Assembly (NCBI GenBank): GCA_013365325.1
Contig: JABVXV010000025.1
Coordinates: 372,001 to 436,000 of the forward strand
Length of the DNA: 64,000 nt
Origin: Dipetalonema caudispina
Taxonomy: Eukaryota > Nematoda > Chromadorea > Rhabditida > Onchocercidae
Direction: 5' to 3'
The notes beneath the pieces are model-generated. The model made no database searches. It was not told the DNA's origin and saw only the letters and a list, made by a program, of their open reading frames with translations. Below are positions 52,081-64,000 of this stretch, piece after piece (the first letter of the stretch is position 1; each line of letters starts with the position of its first letter). A program made the translations under genes and the position numbers.

Positions 52081-54655
52081 TATTATCAATTGTTGCAAGA
52101 ATGCATTTTGTACATGTGCATTCATGAATACTGTTGAAATGTACCTACCATATCCTTCCTCATATTGTGTTGCATTTAATTAATTATACAAAAAAGATAC
52201 GTTTCATTTGTGGACAGCATGAAATGACAGATAAGAAAGATAAGAGAAGGTGGGAAGAATGAAAGAATTCTTTCTTGAATTTTTTAATATTCACGAATTT
52301 TTTTTTTCTTTTTTTTACAATTTAGCCGAAATTAACTTACTTTCAATTTAAGTTAAAATAAAAATCTAACCTATAGGAAGTTTAAAGGTAAAATACTTAT
52401 CAAAATTTTAACTTCCTATTGTTCCTTCAAGTAAATGAATGATTTTTGTGGAAGCACTTTATCATGAGAGTGAAAAATTTAACTGTATCAGTTACTTTTA
52501 CTTCAACTTCTCGAAACTATCTCAGTTTGTTTAAGGCAATATTTAGGAATGAATGTAGAAATACATTTTGAGATGGTAGAAGAAAAATGAAAAGGCGCCG
52601 TTATTACCAAAATGTATTGCGACAGGAAGGCATCTGAAGGTACATTAGTGCCTTTAATCTTCCTAAAAAATGGTATGTTATGGCACTTTGCTTATTCAAA
52701 AAACGAGCTTACAAGATAGATCGCAAAACTTTCCTGGAAAATACTTCATACCAGAAAACTTCCCATGCATTTTTTACCTTCCAAAAAAAGCAGGCGTAAA
52801 AAGTGCAAAGCTAATAAGGTATGCTACAGTGAATCAGTGCACCATCTGTAGCTTCTTTAACATGCAAATGAAGAAAGAATCAAGATAGATTTTCTTACAG
52901 TCTAGAAATTCTCCTAGAAGTTCGCTTTATAAAAAAAATGAGAAAAAAAAAGGAATAGAAAATTTTTTGCAGCTGTCAACAAAAACCGATACGAACAGAA
53001 TTGATATCGACAAGATTTTCCCGCAAGAAATTTAGCGCAGTGAATGAAAATTGTCTTGTTTATTTATTAATAATCAACAGTAATTATACCATTTAGGAAT
53101 TAACATGCTTGAAAAGATGTTTTGATATTAGCGGTTGTCTGTAAACTTACTACGGCATGAAAGAAAGAAAAAAACTTTCGAAATTTCCATACTTTTCAAT
53201 CTATCACATTATACTTATTGCAGGTATTTCTCAACCGAAGGAAGAAAATTAAGCCTTTTCCAGTTTTTTTAACTCTTCGAATCAATGCGAATACTTTCTT
53301 ATTTTTATTTCAGATTTTGTGTAAATCTCAATTCATGTAACTTTTTATATCCGTTTATTGTAATTTCTGATTGTGACTATGATTTTCTTCTTTTTTTTTA
53401 ATTTGAATTACAAGTTAAACAGAAAAACTGCCAGAAGGGATAGGGTGAATGTAGTTATCGGTGATTCTTCTGTTGACTGAAGTATTGAATCTGAATAATT
53501 CCTGTGTGGAAGAAATAATGAAACACAATCATTTTGTAAGCTTTCATAACTTGGAAGAAAGCACAACGATGATATTGAATTTGGTGAAATTTTAATGAAA
53601 TCATCTGATAAATACGTATATCACGCGAGAATTAGGCAGTAACATTGATAACTAATAAATCTTTTAGTATAACTTATTCTTAGCAAAATAGGAAGGATAA
53701 TTTTTAATAAAGATGTGAATCTCAGAGAGGCACCAAAGTCGGCAAAGATAAACCATCCATAAAGGAAATGCGAACTCACCGATACCCACTACTCTCCAAG
53801 TTACCCCTTCCTTCTTTGCTTGCTTCTACGGTACATTTTCCTTCTTATACATACTTCGCCGATAATGGTATGGCCGAACTTTTTTTTCGACCGCCTTTTT
53901 CCAGTTTTAGGAAATAAGTCTGAACAATTGACCGTCTCTTGCATCTTTCTTCAATTCAAACGTATAGGATTAAAGTCTCTCCAAATCACTCCTTGATTAT
54001 TTGCTTTTCAATCATAAATCGAATAGATCATTACAACAAACATTTGATGTCGCCATCGAAGGAATTTTGGTATCACTAAAGTCAATTATTGCTTTCGGCG
54101 TGAAATTTTCCTTTTAAGATGTAAGCACTGTTGCATTTCGATCAAAAGTGGGATATTTAAAGTTCAAGTAGAAATTGAAATAAAGGTGCAATTTTAAATT
54201 CATATTTTGCACATCGAAAAATTCAACTGATTATCTAAGTGAAACATTTCCACATCTATAACTTTTTTTTAATAGAATGTTTCGCGGAAATAATTCATGT
54301 AAAAAAGAAATTATTGCGGAAAGTAGACAATGGTAAGCCGGAAATTAAATTTCTTTTTTTTTTTTTCTTGAAAAACTGGCATTACCAATAAAACTTGCCC
54401 TCGAAAATGAAAAAAAAAAATTTTTCACATTAAATTGAAGTTGCTCTCAATGCAAAATTTCAGTATAAAATAATTATTTCTTTTATATGAAGGTATTTAT
54501 AATAATTGGTAAAATTTACAGTTAATCTAGACGACAGTGATAATTATGAATTCATTCCTCTCTTTTGAAAAAAAGCGATTTTGGATCCAATGCTATTTTA
54601 AATAAAAATTTCACGCATCAGCAATCCAATACGATGTGCTTACTTAATCTAAAAT

Positions 54656-55034
54656 TTGAAGTCATTGAATTTATGTGAATGCAACAAAAAAGTTTTAAAA
54701 AATTATTATGCAAAAACCGCTTACAAACATATATTACCTGTCACCAAAAAAGCATTCGCAATAAAGAAATGGCAGTTAATAGCAAAAGGATTCGAAGTAC
54801 AGTGTTATAAAATTGTGAAAACAAATAACATGAAAATGAAATATGTTTAAAAGCCATCATCGCTTAACAGCTAAGAATTTCTTGAAAGAATTTAGGGAAA
54901 TGGAATTAGCCCTTGAAATTTCTTCCGTTGAAAATCAATTACATGATGTATTGTTAGCAAATTTTTCATCTGTTACCAGTCTTCAAAATAACCTACATCC
55001 TTTGTTACCACATTTTGGCCAGATAAATGCTTAG
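54656..55034 (+). CDS. Possible terminal exons of an unrecognised plus-strand gene
   Basis: Two open stretches abut. 54656-54850 contains AYKHILPVTKKAFAIKKWQL. 54843-55034, in another frame, contains TAKNFLKEFREMELALEI and LQNNLHPLLPHFGQINA, ending at TAG. An AATAAA at 55087-55092, about 53 bases after the stop, is well placed as a poly(A) signal. The stretch lies tail to tail with the CAP gene, whose stop is at 55244. Residue composition of the second stretch is protein-like (amphipathic helices, few homopolymers). The two frames overlap by eight bases, so an intron or frame change must lie near 54840-54870. No homologue is recognised. Confidence 0.35.
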
Positions 55035-55086
55035 CTGAAGATATTATACCCAATGGTTCATTAGTATTGGATTATTTCGTATTAAA

Positions 55087-55092
55087 AATAAA
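55087..55092 (+). promoter_or_regulatory. AATAAA poly(A) signal for the possible plus-strand gene
   Basis: Exact hexamer about 53 bases after the TAG at 55032-55034. In AT-rich DNA this hexamer is common by chance, so its value is positional only. Confidence 0.35.
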
Positions 55093-55216
55093 TTCATTCA
55101 TTTTAATACGAAGAACAATTTTAACAATTTAAACTGTTTTGGAATTTTCAGTAGAGTAAATTACATAAAAATATTCACCCACAATAGATTATATTATATT
55201 TCACAAATCTGAAATA

Positions 55217-55222
55217 TTTATT
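55217..55222 (-). promoter_or_regulatory. AATAAA poly(A) signal of the CAP gene
   Basis: TTTATT on the plus strand, i.e. AATAAA on the minus strand, 21 bases beyond the CAP-gene stop (55244-55246). The spacing fits the short 3' untranslated regions usual in nematodes. Confidence 0.45.
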
Positions 55223-55243
55223 CCCATTTATGCATCAAAAATC

Positions 55244-58064
55244 CTAGGATTTATCACTAGAAGTGCACAAATTTTGCAGCATTGATTCTTGAGCGGTTTT
55301 GGACTGTCGCAATACAGATGAAGTGCTATGCATTACTGTATTGGGCAATGCTGGGATTTCATCGAAATATATTTTTGATGGGATATTTAGTTGAAATTCA
55401 CCTACAATTTTAAAACTTTCCTAAATCGAAGAAAAATATAACTAATCGCTTAAAAATAAATAATATTTGAAACAAAAATATGTACTCAAAATATGGCTGA
55501 TACATAATAATAATAATAATGATATCAACTTTTTAGAAGATTAATTTATTTCAAAAATGATATACTCATTCAATATCTTCTGTGTCATAATTTTGTACTG
55601 CTTAATTGTTTCCAGTCTCGGCTTTCTATTAGCTAGCCTTAGATTCATAAATGATGGAGAAAGAAGAATAGAACTTACCTGGGGCATTGGAATTACCGGA
55701 AGGACGGTACATTGCAACAGTAGCGACACAGTTAGTAGTCGTATTCCACTGTCGTGCAATCCCCATTTCAGATGTTTCTTTCCAAACTATTTGTGTGAAG
55801 TGCTGTGTCTCTGAAAAAGTTCCGGAGTGATAGTTTTGCGATGAGAATGCCAAATTTGCCACAAATAAATTTGTTATAAACTGATTGAATGATTTATTCA
55901 ATAACTCATCTACTCACAAAAATTTCCAACTTGGTCGTAAAAAATACCGCTAATCTAAAATTTTGCAGATAATGACTTTAAATCCGGAAAGACTTGAGAA
56001 GTGACGGATTTTCGATCCTTGGCTTTTCAGAATGCTATTCAGGTTCCTTGTTTTTTCTTTTTTTCTTTTGTTCTTTAATTATAAAATCTGTGAATGACAT
56101 TGTTTTTATGACCCTTTAAAACAGTTCACCAAAGTTTTATTACCAACTTTCAAAGGTAAATATCCCTGTTTAAAAACATTCCGGGAAGTGGTAAATTCAG
56201 ATTAATTGCTTTCTGGTAAAATTGTCCAGTCTTATTTTGAGAATTCATAGCACTTGGCTCTTCCGGTAACCTACAAATTCGAAGCATCGCTGGTAAGTGA
56301 TTTCACCGGAAAGAGTGTGCCAGTAACAGCGATTTGTTTCTTTGTGGAAACGCTGCGTAAAAATCCATGACAAACTTCTCGGAAGTAAAGAAATTACTAT
56401 ACTGCGCAAAAGTTCCAGACCAATTTCGAATGGATCTTTGGTGACGTCACAAACATTGCCGAACTCGAAGCAAAAGTAAATATTTTGGTGAGTGATTACC
56501 GCAACTGCCGGGCTATTTACCATATATTTTATCAGTGTACTGATCAAGTGATTATCTTGAGCTATACGACTCTACAAAGATCTCAAATTCTACAGAGCTA
56601 TGAAAAGCTAAGGCGAGATTTTCTGAAAGTTTCAAAATACCCTCTTGCAATTTGTTGTCTTCAGAATTTAAAGGACTTTCAACAGCAACGAACTCACTGG
56701 GATTCCATCGAGGTCTTTCGAAATCGAAATCCTCTGCTTCGCGGGTCCAAATTTCGGTAATTTCGGCACCAGAAGGTAGATGAGTTTGTTCATCTACTAC
56801 TGTCAACCGTATATTTTCTCCTATTCCTGACAACTATTTAGTTAATGCCTATCTCTAAAGAATTTTATTTACCGGAAAATTTACTTTGAATTATGTGGAA
56901 ATTATGCGAATTATTTGAATCATTTATACAAAATTTATTTCTCCGCACTTTTTTGAAAAAAAAGGTATTTCATGATAAAAATCCTGTAATTACTACGCAG
57001 TTTATTATTTTGAATTTCTAGGAATTCCTTATAAATGACTAATACTAGTACTTTACCCTGTAATTCCGGAAATAATATCCGTCCTCGTTCAGCTAGTTTA
57101 ACTGCCCAAGAATGGGCCAGATCACATAATTCTTGAGACCATATCAATGGCTGGCATCCATACTGTGCCCTAACCGCATTATGAGCGTCCAAGCATTCAC
57201 GTTGAAAATTCACTTCACCTGTATAAAATTAACTAATTGAGTGGGACATTAGCTAATTACCTGGTCGCTTATCTTAAACCGATTAATCCTTCCCATCAAC
57301 AATACAATTAACACTTCTTCCGGCAATATCCCACCATTTTTAATGTTCAATTTGCTTAAGAAAAGTGAACAAAGGCACTCCACAATACTTTTGTTAATTC
57401 CCTAACTCAAATTTTCACAATATTTTTGAAGACTTTTAAAGTTTTCTTTCTTTTTATGATTTTTTACGATATAATAATTGATAAGTTGTTTCGCTACAAA
57501 TTCCAATTCCTAACTTTATAAGAAATAAAACTTCAAAAGAGTTATATCAACTCATACTACTTTATGACAGCTGGGAGACTATTCGCATGCAAAAATTCTA
57601 TAACTATATTTTATCATTATAATGGTTAACTTTTAATATAAAGCTTACCAACAGCAACAAACTTAGGCCTTTTTTTGACATATTTGACATCGGAAATGGT
57701 TTGCATCATGTGTTTATCCAATTCTTCATCAAAATGGCGTTCATCACCTACTGATGATGATGTGGCATCGTAACAGCTATGGCATTCATCTGTAGTTGTT
57801 GATTCTCTGAAATTAAAATTTTTTTATAAAATTTTCTACTTTCAGTAAAGTTTTAATTGTGGACAACAAATGGATTTAAGAATATGTGATGAAACGTCTT
57901 GACTTATTAAAAAAACTTGAAGCTCACTTTAAGCCACTGGTTGTGTGACAGAAAGTACCGCTTGCTGCAAGAGTAGTTGTCCCATTAATGTTACAGTTTT
58001 CTATCTTTTCATGTTGATCTGATCTTGATTTTTTCAATTTTTTCCGACCAAAAATCTTTTTCAT
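55244..58064 (-). CDS. CAP/SCP domain protein (GAPR-1-like), multi-exon
   Basis: CAP (SCP/TAPS) proteins share an alpha-beta-alpha fold; in nematodes many are secreted, while the GAPR-1 type is intracellular. Supported exons, 5' to 3': 57928-58064, 57649-57806, 57057-57218, 56690/56694-56826, 55679-about 55880, 55244-55401; TAG at 55244-55246. The N-terminal 95 or so residues are basic, then Cys/Thr-rich (MKKIFGRKKLKK, TTTLAASGTFCHTTSG, DECHSCYDATS). CAP signals: ECLDAHNAVRAQYGCQPLIW, LCDLAHSWAVKLAERG, GIGENIRL, EIWTREAEDFDFERP, then HFTQIVWKETSEMG (the CAP1 motif), AMYRPSGNSNAPGEF (CAP2-like). The tail of about 45 residues is hydrophilic. There is no signal peptide in the modelled start, but a hydrophobic 15-codon exon at 58507-58551 may supply one. 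The exons between 56160 and 56690 are unresolved and may include a second, decayed C-terminal half. All other phases join. Confidence 0.85.
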
Positions 58065-58341
58065 CACTACTGAAATGGGCAATATTTCGACTGTTTAAAT
58101 AATTTTATAAAAAAAAAGGCCTATTAGACGCATCACCTAAAATTCAAATTTTTGTAGGACAAATCATTTAAAAGTAATTTTTCAAGAGATATATTTCACA
58201 GCATAATATACAAAAAAAACTTGGAATTATTTTCATGCCAAAGCGGACAAATGTACATGGAACACTAATATATACTTCAAAAAAGACAAAAAATGGGGAT
58301 ACTGTAGAATCATCGTCAAATTAAATTCTCTCAATAGCAAG

Positions 58342-58367
58342 AAAAAAAAAAAAAAAAAAAAAAAAAA
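58342..58367. repeat. A26 homopolymer
   Basis: Twenty-six consecutive A bases upstream of the CAP-gene start. No target-site duplication or retroposon body was recognised next to it. Confidence 0.9.
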
Positions 58368-58506
58368 TTGAATACCGTTGTTTTTACGAATATTCACTTA
58401 CATAGATAATTAAATGCGCTACCCACTTAATTCCAGTGACTTTTCTAGGTATTACCATCCTAATCCGGAATTTTAATTAAGAGTGATGCAAGCGCAAAAG
58501 AGTTAC

Positions 58507-58551
58507 GGCTGTCAAAAACAATAACACGCCAAATACTTGAGCTTTTTCCAT
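58507..58551 (-). CDS. Possible upstream signal-peptide exon of the CAP gene
   Basis: An ATG at 58549-58551 directly follows a TTACAG acceptor on the minus strand. It opens MEKAQVFGVLLFLTA, a good signal-peptide or signal-anchor core, ending at a GTAACT donor in phase 0. The CAP exon at 57928-58069 begins with stops in that frame at its best acceptor, so direct joining fails. A different acceptor or an unseen exon would be needed. The alternative is chance. Confidence 0.3.
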
Positions 58552-61500
58552 CTGTAATAAGCAGTGGGTTTATTTGTATGATAGTTATTTTAATCACAAA
58601 ATTATGACGGCTTATGAGTAGAACTGAGAAGCTATCTCAAATTGACGTAAGACTCAGCTCAAAATTAATAATTTATTTTATAAACAATGTTACTAACATA
58701 TTATAAAACAAGAAAGAGTCTGAAAACTAACATTTCATAGAATGAGGAAATATCTTAATTGTTACATTAAAAAGTTGCTAAAGTTTAATAAAGAAAAAAA
58801 AAATTGGGTAATTTAATAAGAAATAATCATCAGTAATTGATTCAAGGAATAAATGCAACGAATTACTATCAACTTATTTTACTCGTAACATTTTTTGTGC
58901 TCCATCGTAACATCTTCCACAGCGTTTAATAATTTTAATAAGAAATTATTACGTCAAGGAATAAAAATAAAAGTGCGCGTAATATATCATTTCCAGAAGA
59001 AATTGCCAGAAAAAAAAAGGGCAGATATGTATAAATTATGTGACTTTAGAGGGAGGAATAAGATTGAAATTTGAGATAGCTATTTTTTTGCCATTGTCGT
59101 TCGCATTTCATTTGCTACAATTTGTGCATAAAGTGAGGAAATGAAATCAACGAATGCTTGACATAAGGCTGTCATACTTTTAGATAAGATTGATGAATGA
59201 CATGCACAGATAAGGGTAATAAGCCCAAGGGGTCATTTTTACGAGAATGATGCTTACGAGAACAACTAACATTTCTAGTAGGAAATTTCCAAATCTGTCA
59301 GTCACTACTACGTCTCATATCTGGGTCACAGGATAAAGTATCATGCGGGAAGTTCATGAAAGAAAAGTAACTGTCAAACCGGAATATTTCATAATTGTAC
59401 TATTACTACTCTTGAATTCTCAAATCAGCTAATATATAGTCAGAAAATACTAAATAAAGCCTTTTCCAATTTTTAGGGAATAATATAATAATCTCGCTTC
59501 AACATTAATTGACCAATGCAAATCTGTTCCCATGATAAGATAGATTCAAATCTGATTTCATGAAAGCATTTCTTGAAATTAGCTTTTTTGAAGGAATTAG
59601 TATGAAATAGCGTTTATAAGAAATAAATTCAAATGTGGGAATAAAATTTGTTTCATGGATGGAAACGAAATGTTGGAAATTTATCTCTATGTGACACCGA
59701 TTTTTATCTTGAACAGATTTTGCGGTAAGAAATAGGGAATAAAGTAAATTTCTAGCTGGCTCTTTTTCAGAATGATTTCTCTAGGGATATGAAAACGACC
59801 AGTGCCATTCTGTTCTCTTCACCTATCCATTCATGTCCCCCAAACTTGCGATTGGAAAAAAAGATTCTTTCAAACAATCCACATTCCTAAATTTGCTTCA
59901 AGGCCAAGAACTATGAGGTTATTTCAAAGATGACATACCGCTTTGTCCTCATCAAAATTGTTTAAAAAAAATAACAAATTCAAGACAAGTAGTAAGTAGT
60001 TTAAATCTAAAAGAAAATTTCTTAGAAAAATTGAAATTCAGAATTGATTTATTTCGAAATTCAACAGATGTTAGATCACACATTCTGATTCCATAATTAT
60101 ATATTAATGAATAAAATACAAAGCATGGAATTGGAAATTAAAAATTAGCTTTCAAATATAAGATTTAAAATTCGCAACTTGGAAATGTTATTTCGAAAAG
60201 TAATTTTGGTGATGAAAGAAGCTGAAAATGGCATTTAAAAAATATTGCTGCATTTGATGCATTACTAAACAAAAGGGTCTATAGTTGTGAATAGCTAAAG
60301 AAATAGTCTATAAAAAGGAGGAAATTTATGGGTCTCATACGATAACAGCTGGGCCAGAAATGTGTAAAGTAGGAAGAGCGGCTAAATAGAGTAAAGAAAG
60401 AATTGGGTGGATTGCATCAGCGGCTTTGGCCTTAATCTGACAGCAATTTTTCATCGTTTTCTTTTTTTTTTAAAAGTAAAGATCAAAGTGTGGAGTTGCT
60501 TTTTTTTTCAAAAGAGATAATTTTTATCATTTTTTTTTCTTTACCAGATAAAATTGCGGAAAACTTTTGAGAAAAACAAAACAAATCTACTGATTTAATT
60601 TCGAATTGAGTTTTCAGAAAATTTTAATCATACAAAATAGCATTTTACTTGTTCACATATTTCTTCTGAAATATATCAGCTAATTTCATATTACGTTTTC
60701 TTTTGTATCTAAACAAGAATGTTTGATCGAACAACTGCATCAACTGAAAATAATTTTCAATTAAGAATAATTTAAAAATTCACTACTGTTATACTTATTC
60801 GAAATAATTTGAAAATGTTAATTAACAGTGATTTAAGTGATAATTGGCAATAATAGTTTATTTAATAAAATAAAAGTAGAAAGCTAACCATAATAAACAA
60901 TGTCACAATGTAGCACATCTTATATCTGTTTTTGAAAGGAAAGTCTAAAGTTGGTGCTGATATAGACGGAAATGAATGTAATATAAGCTTAGACCATATT
61001 GGCTTATAGGCCCCATGTGCGCCACTACGCAAAAAATTATTGGTGCTTTAAAATAGCGCCTGGTTATGAATAGAGGTTCTATATCTAGCTTTATGCAAAA
61101 CTTCTAATCCCTTCTTCACATCAATTAGAATAGCAACAGAATTTAGTTAGCTTGCCTGAAGTGTTAGCAAACTGATTATAACATTTGGTTGAAGGATTAT
61201 AAACACTAAACAACATTTGAAGCACGCATAACATATTTATTATTACATGTTGGGAAATCCAACATCATCCGATCCATAAAACAAGAAAGAGAATATAATG
61301 AGTAAATGTTAACATAGGTAATCTTTTTTCTCTGTTATATTTACAGGCTTTGAGAATGAAAGGAATAAAATTCTGATATATTAAAATATGAAATATAGTC
61401 CAACACCTCAAATTATATTGCTCTTCAACAAAGGTAAAAGATAATGAATGTATTGTTTAACAAATTTTACTGCCCTATAATATAAATCATTTATGTGGAA

Positions 61501-61803
61501 ACATTGCGATTTGCAGGACATAAACCTAAAGATGTTATCGTCAGATATCACAGATTGTTTTGGTTGGTGGCATTATGAAAGTACCAATGATTCTCATAAA
61601 ACTTGAAGCATTGCCTATCATTGTACTACTCGGATACTATGTAATTTGGAATTCCTGAAGTGTTATTCAAGTTTAAAAATGTAAAGAAGGATTGTTTAAA
61701 TTGTATCTATCTGGCAGCGTCTCGTGATGTACCACCCAAGCACCCCTGCAGATCGATTTCGTTCAACAGATTTCACTTCGTTGTTTGACATTGGCATTCT
61801 TGC

Positions 61804-61867
61804 CTTGTGTATGTATGTGTATGTGTGTGTCTGTGTATGTGTGTGTCTGTGTATGTGTGTGTGTATT
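61804..61867. repeat. TG-rich microsatellite
   Basis: Imperfect TG/TATG repeat with periodic CTGTG interruptions in the right-hand non-coding region. Confidence 0.9.
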
Positions 61868-62117
61868 TGTATACGTAGGAAGAGTAATAGCATGATAGAT
61901 AGGCCTTAAAACCACAATTACAAAGATATTTGGAGTACAATTCAAGAATATTGTTTCAGAAAAGAAGAGAAGGACAATGTCTGTGAAATGAAAAAAAGTC
62001 TTGAAGTGATCTTGACGACCACAACTACTTAGGTGTGGAAGAGCTACCAGAAGGGAGAGAGTAGCAATGGGAAACTTAGCATTGTTAACATTCCCAATAA
62101 CAACTGCTACTATTAGC

Positions 62118-62170
62118 TCTGAGAGAGAGAGAGAGAGAGAGAGAGGGGGAGAGAGAGAGAAAGAGAGAGG
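62118..62170. repeat. GA microsatellite
   Basis: Nearly uninterrupted GA repeat with a GGGG and an AAAG interruption, about 250 bases from the TG tract. Confidence 0.95.
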
Positions 62171-64000
62171 GTAATATCCAAAGCCTTGAGTAAACAAGCC
62201 TTGAATAGTTATACTGGACCTGCGGTTTAACTTCAATAAAATTAAAGAATTTGTACGCTGTCCAGAAAACATTAGGATGTGAGCATTTCAGAAAATGAAA
62301 GATAGTTACATAAAAATTGATCTGAATAATAAATTTCAAATATTTAACTTTTAGGACTTTGAAATATTTATTGAAATTTAAATAAAAGATATGGATTATG
62401 GATAAAGGACCTATTTAAGTTGCTAATCTCTTACTATCTATGATAATCAAATTATCGTTACAGTTATTGTGATATTTTTTTCCACAAAATCATTTACAGT
62501 CAAACATAGGAATTCTCTAAAAGCACATTATGCATTAAATGGGATCAATCTATGACGCATTAATGCAGGAAAAAAGCAAAATTTAAATTTTATCTCAAGC
62601 CATCCCAACCTTATTATTCTACGATTGAGCATACAATTGATTTAAACATGATCGATAAAACTAATATATGGAATGGACAATAGAAACGATCACTAAATTT
62701 CCATTAGCGTTATGCAAACTTTGAGTGAAAGCATTTAACATCAATACAAAGATGAAAATGTGAATATTTGAACAGCGAACATTTATGAACTCTTCAAAAG
62801 CGAGCATGATGGAACAGTGGTTGTTTAACTGATCGTTCCACTACATATGTATGTTATCTTCATCGATTAATTCAAAATAATATCAGATAAATTTTGAATT
62901 GAGCTCTCTTTCCTCTTTACGCCACTAAAAATGAGTGATTCAAAGCTGTAGAATTCATTAGCATGCTTGATGATAAATGATTGATGGATAAGCTGAAGAA
63001 GTTCAGAATTTAATGCGGCATTTTAATTATCCTGATACTGACATTTACCGCTGGTGCTGATATGGCACGAATATAATGGAATGAATACGGTGATCGACGA
63101 ACTAAGAAGAAATTTAAATTTAGTAATTTCAAATATATATTACAGTAAGATAAAGCTGTATAAAAGTAACAATGTGCGAAAAAGACTCTAAACTTAGCTG
63201 TAATGAAATACTGTTAATACTTCAATTTATGATACGACAAGTACCTATTAAAAATGGAAAATAATTTCAGCCCGATGCTCCGAGACTTTAACAACATTAT
63301 TTAGAGTATCTGATGATTTCATCGGAGTTGAAAACTTGCCTTTTCATTTTTCAATATCGGAGCACTTAAATCAGAAGTTATTCGATTTTTTATGAGAGCA
63401 TGATTCATTAAACTATTTGTTGATTAAAACGATGCATGAAGTATTGAAAAAATGAAGGAACTTCGAAGTCAAAAGTGATACCGACATTTAAATTAAGGAT
63501 TTAGCTTTATACTTTGACAGTATTATTTAGATTTTATCTCTTGGAAGTATCCGAAGGATAAAGAGTTCTTACTAAATGAATATGTAATATTATATCATAA
63601 AAACATGTAAGAATAAGAGGACCAACAAAAGGATAAGCAAATGATTGAAATTCGAGCTATAGCAAGACTGACTTCAAACAAGTGAGGAGATGATATTTGA
63701 TACTTTACTAATTTTAATCATAATATTTGAAAACACAAGATCGTGTATGCAAAAATTAAATTTTCAAGAAACTACAGTAAGTAAGATCAGCACTTCTACA
63801 CGAATAACTTTTATCAATTTCTCTTATCAATTATTAATTTTAACAAAATCTCCAGATTTTCTTTCCTCTCACGTTTCTAAAGAAAAGAATATCAATCTTA
63901 AGATTCATAGCCAGATGGAATTTCAGTAATAGTTTTTCTTGAAGAAACTTGTTCTCCGTTCGATGTAATCATTGACGTTCTGAAATCATTCCAAATAATT

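Larger units (their letters stand above)
58065..64000. other. Right-hand 5.9 kb, apparently non-coding
   Basis: Apart from the possible signal-peptide exon at 58507-58551, I see no supported exon. The largest open frame (61763-62272, minus) runs through a GA and a TG microsatellite and is a repeat artefact. The frame at 63690-63929 shows no family signal. No tRNA or other RNA gene was recognised. Confidence 0.5.

Noticed and set aside
61763..62272. 169-residue minus-strand open frame, the longest in the window
   Set aside because: It runs through the GA and TG microsatellites, which give SLSLSL and THTHTQ repeats in translation; an artefact of dinucleotide repeats lacking stops.

Overview
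The window looks like AT-rich nuclear DNA from a parasitic nematode, most likely a filarial worm. The genes are split into many small exons with GT-AG introns, gene density is low, and there are long AT-rich spacers. Several 5' ends have an acceptor-like TTTCAG or TTTTAG just before the ATG, as expected where a spliced leader is added. The protein set (innexin, Notch ligand, CAP/SCP protein, cohesin SA subunit) is animal. There are no bacterial operons, CRISPR arrays or recognisable tRNA/rRNA genes. The species is inferred from style only and was not tested.

Layout. (1) 460-753, minus: first coding exon of a gene running off the left edge, similar to the N-terminus of tRNA-splicing endonuclease subunit SEN2. 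(2) 3660-11828, minus: a cohesin SA/STAG/SCC3 subunit in about 27 exons, with a decayed copy of one exon inside it. (3) 12912-13917, plus: a REEP5/YOP1-type ER membrane-shaping protein, divergent from (2). (4) 15949-20811, plus: an innexin of 488 residues whose exon phases all join. (5) 22094-23143, plus: an unrecognised hydrophilic, Gln-rich protein. (6) 23144-30066: a 6.9 kb spacer. (7) 30067-39281, minus: a Delta/Jagged-type Notch ligand (MNNL, DSL, about nine EGF repeats, membrane segment, cytoplasmic tail) in 14 exons; as written it carries one extra base in an EGF exon. (8) 39282-54655: mostly non-coding, with a few coding-like islands. (9) 54656-55034, plus: a coding-like terminal segment followed by AATAAA, converging on (10). 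(10) 55244-58064, minus: a CAP/SCP (GAPR-1-like) protein. (11) 58065-64000: apparently non-coding, with microsatellites.

The genes have unrelated cellular roles (tRNA splicing, sister-chromatid cohesion, ER shape, gap junctions, Notch signalling, CAP protein) and do not form a pathway. I found no convincing novel multi-gene system. The most useful observations are a fossil tandem exon in the cohesin gene, a single-base frame break in the Notch ligand, a possible decayed second C-terminal half in the CAP gene, a perfect 18-bp near-loopless hairpin in a cohesin intron, and weak evidence for an unannotated plus-strand gene between about 49.7 and 55.0 kb. Exon coordinates were read by eye from splice consensus and frame; terminal exons and a few junctions are uncertain, as noted.
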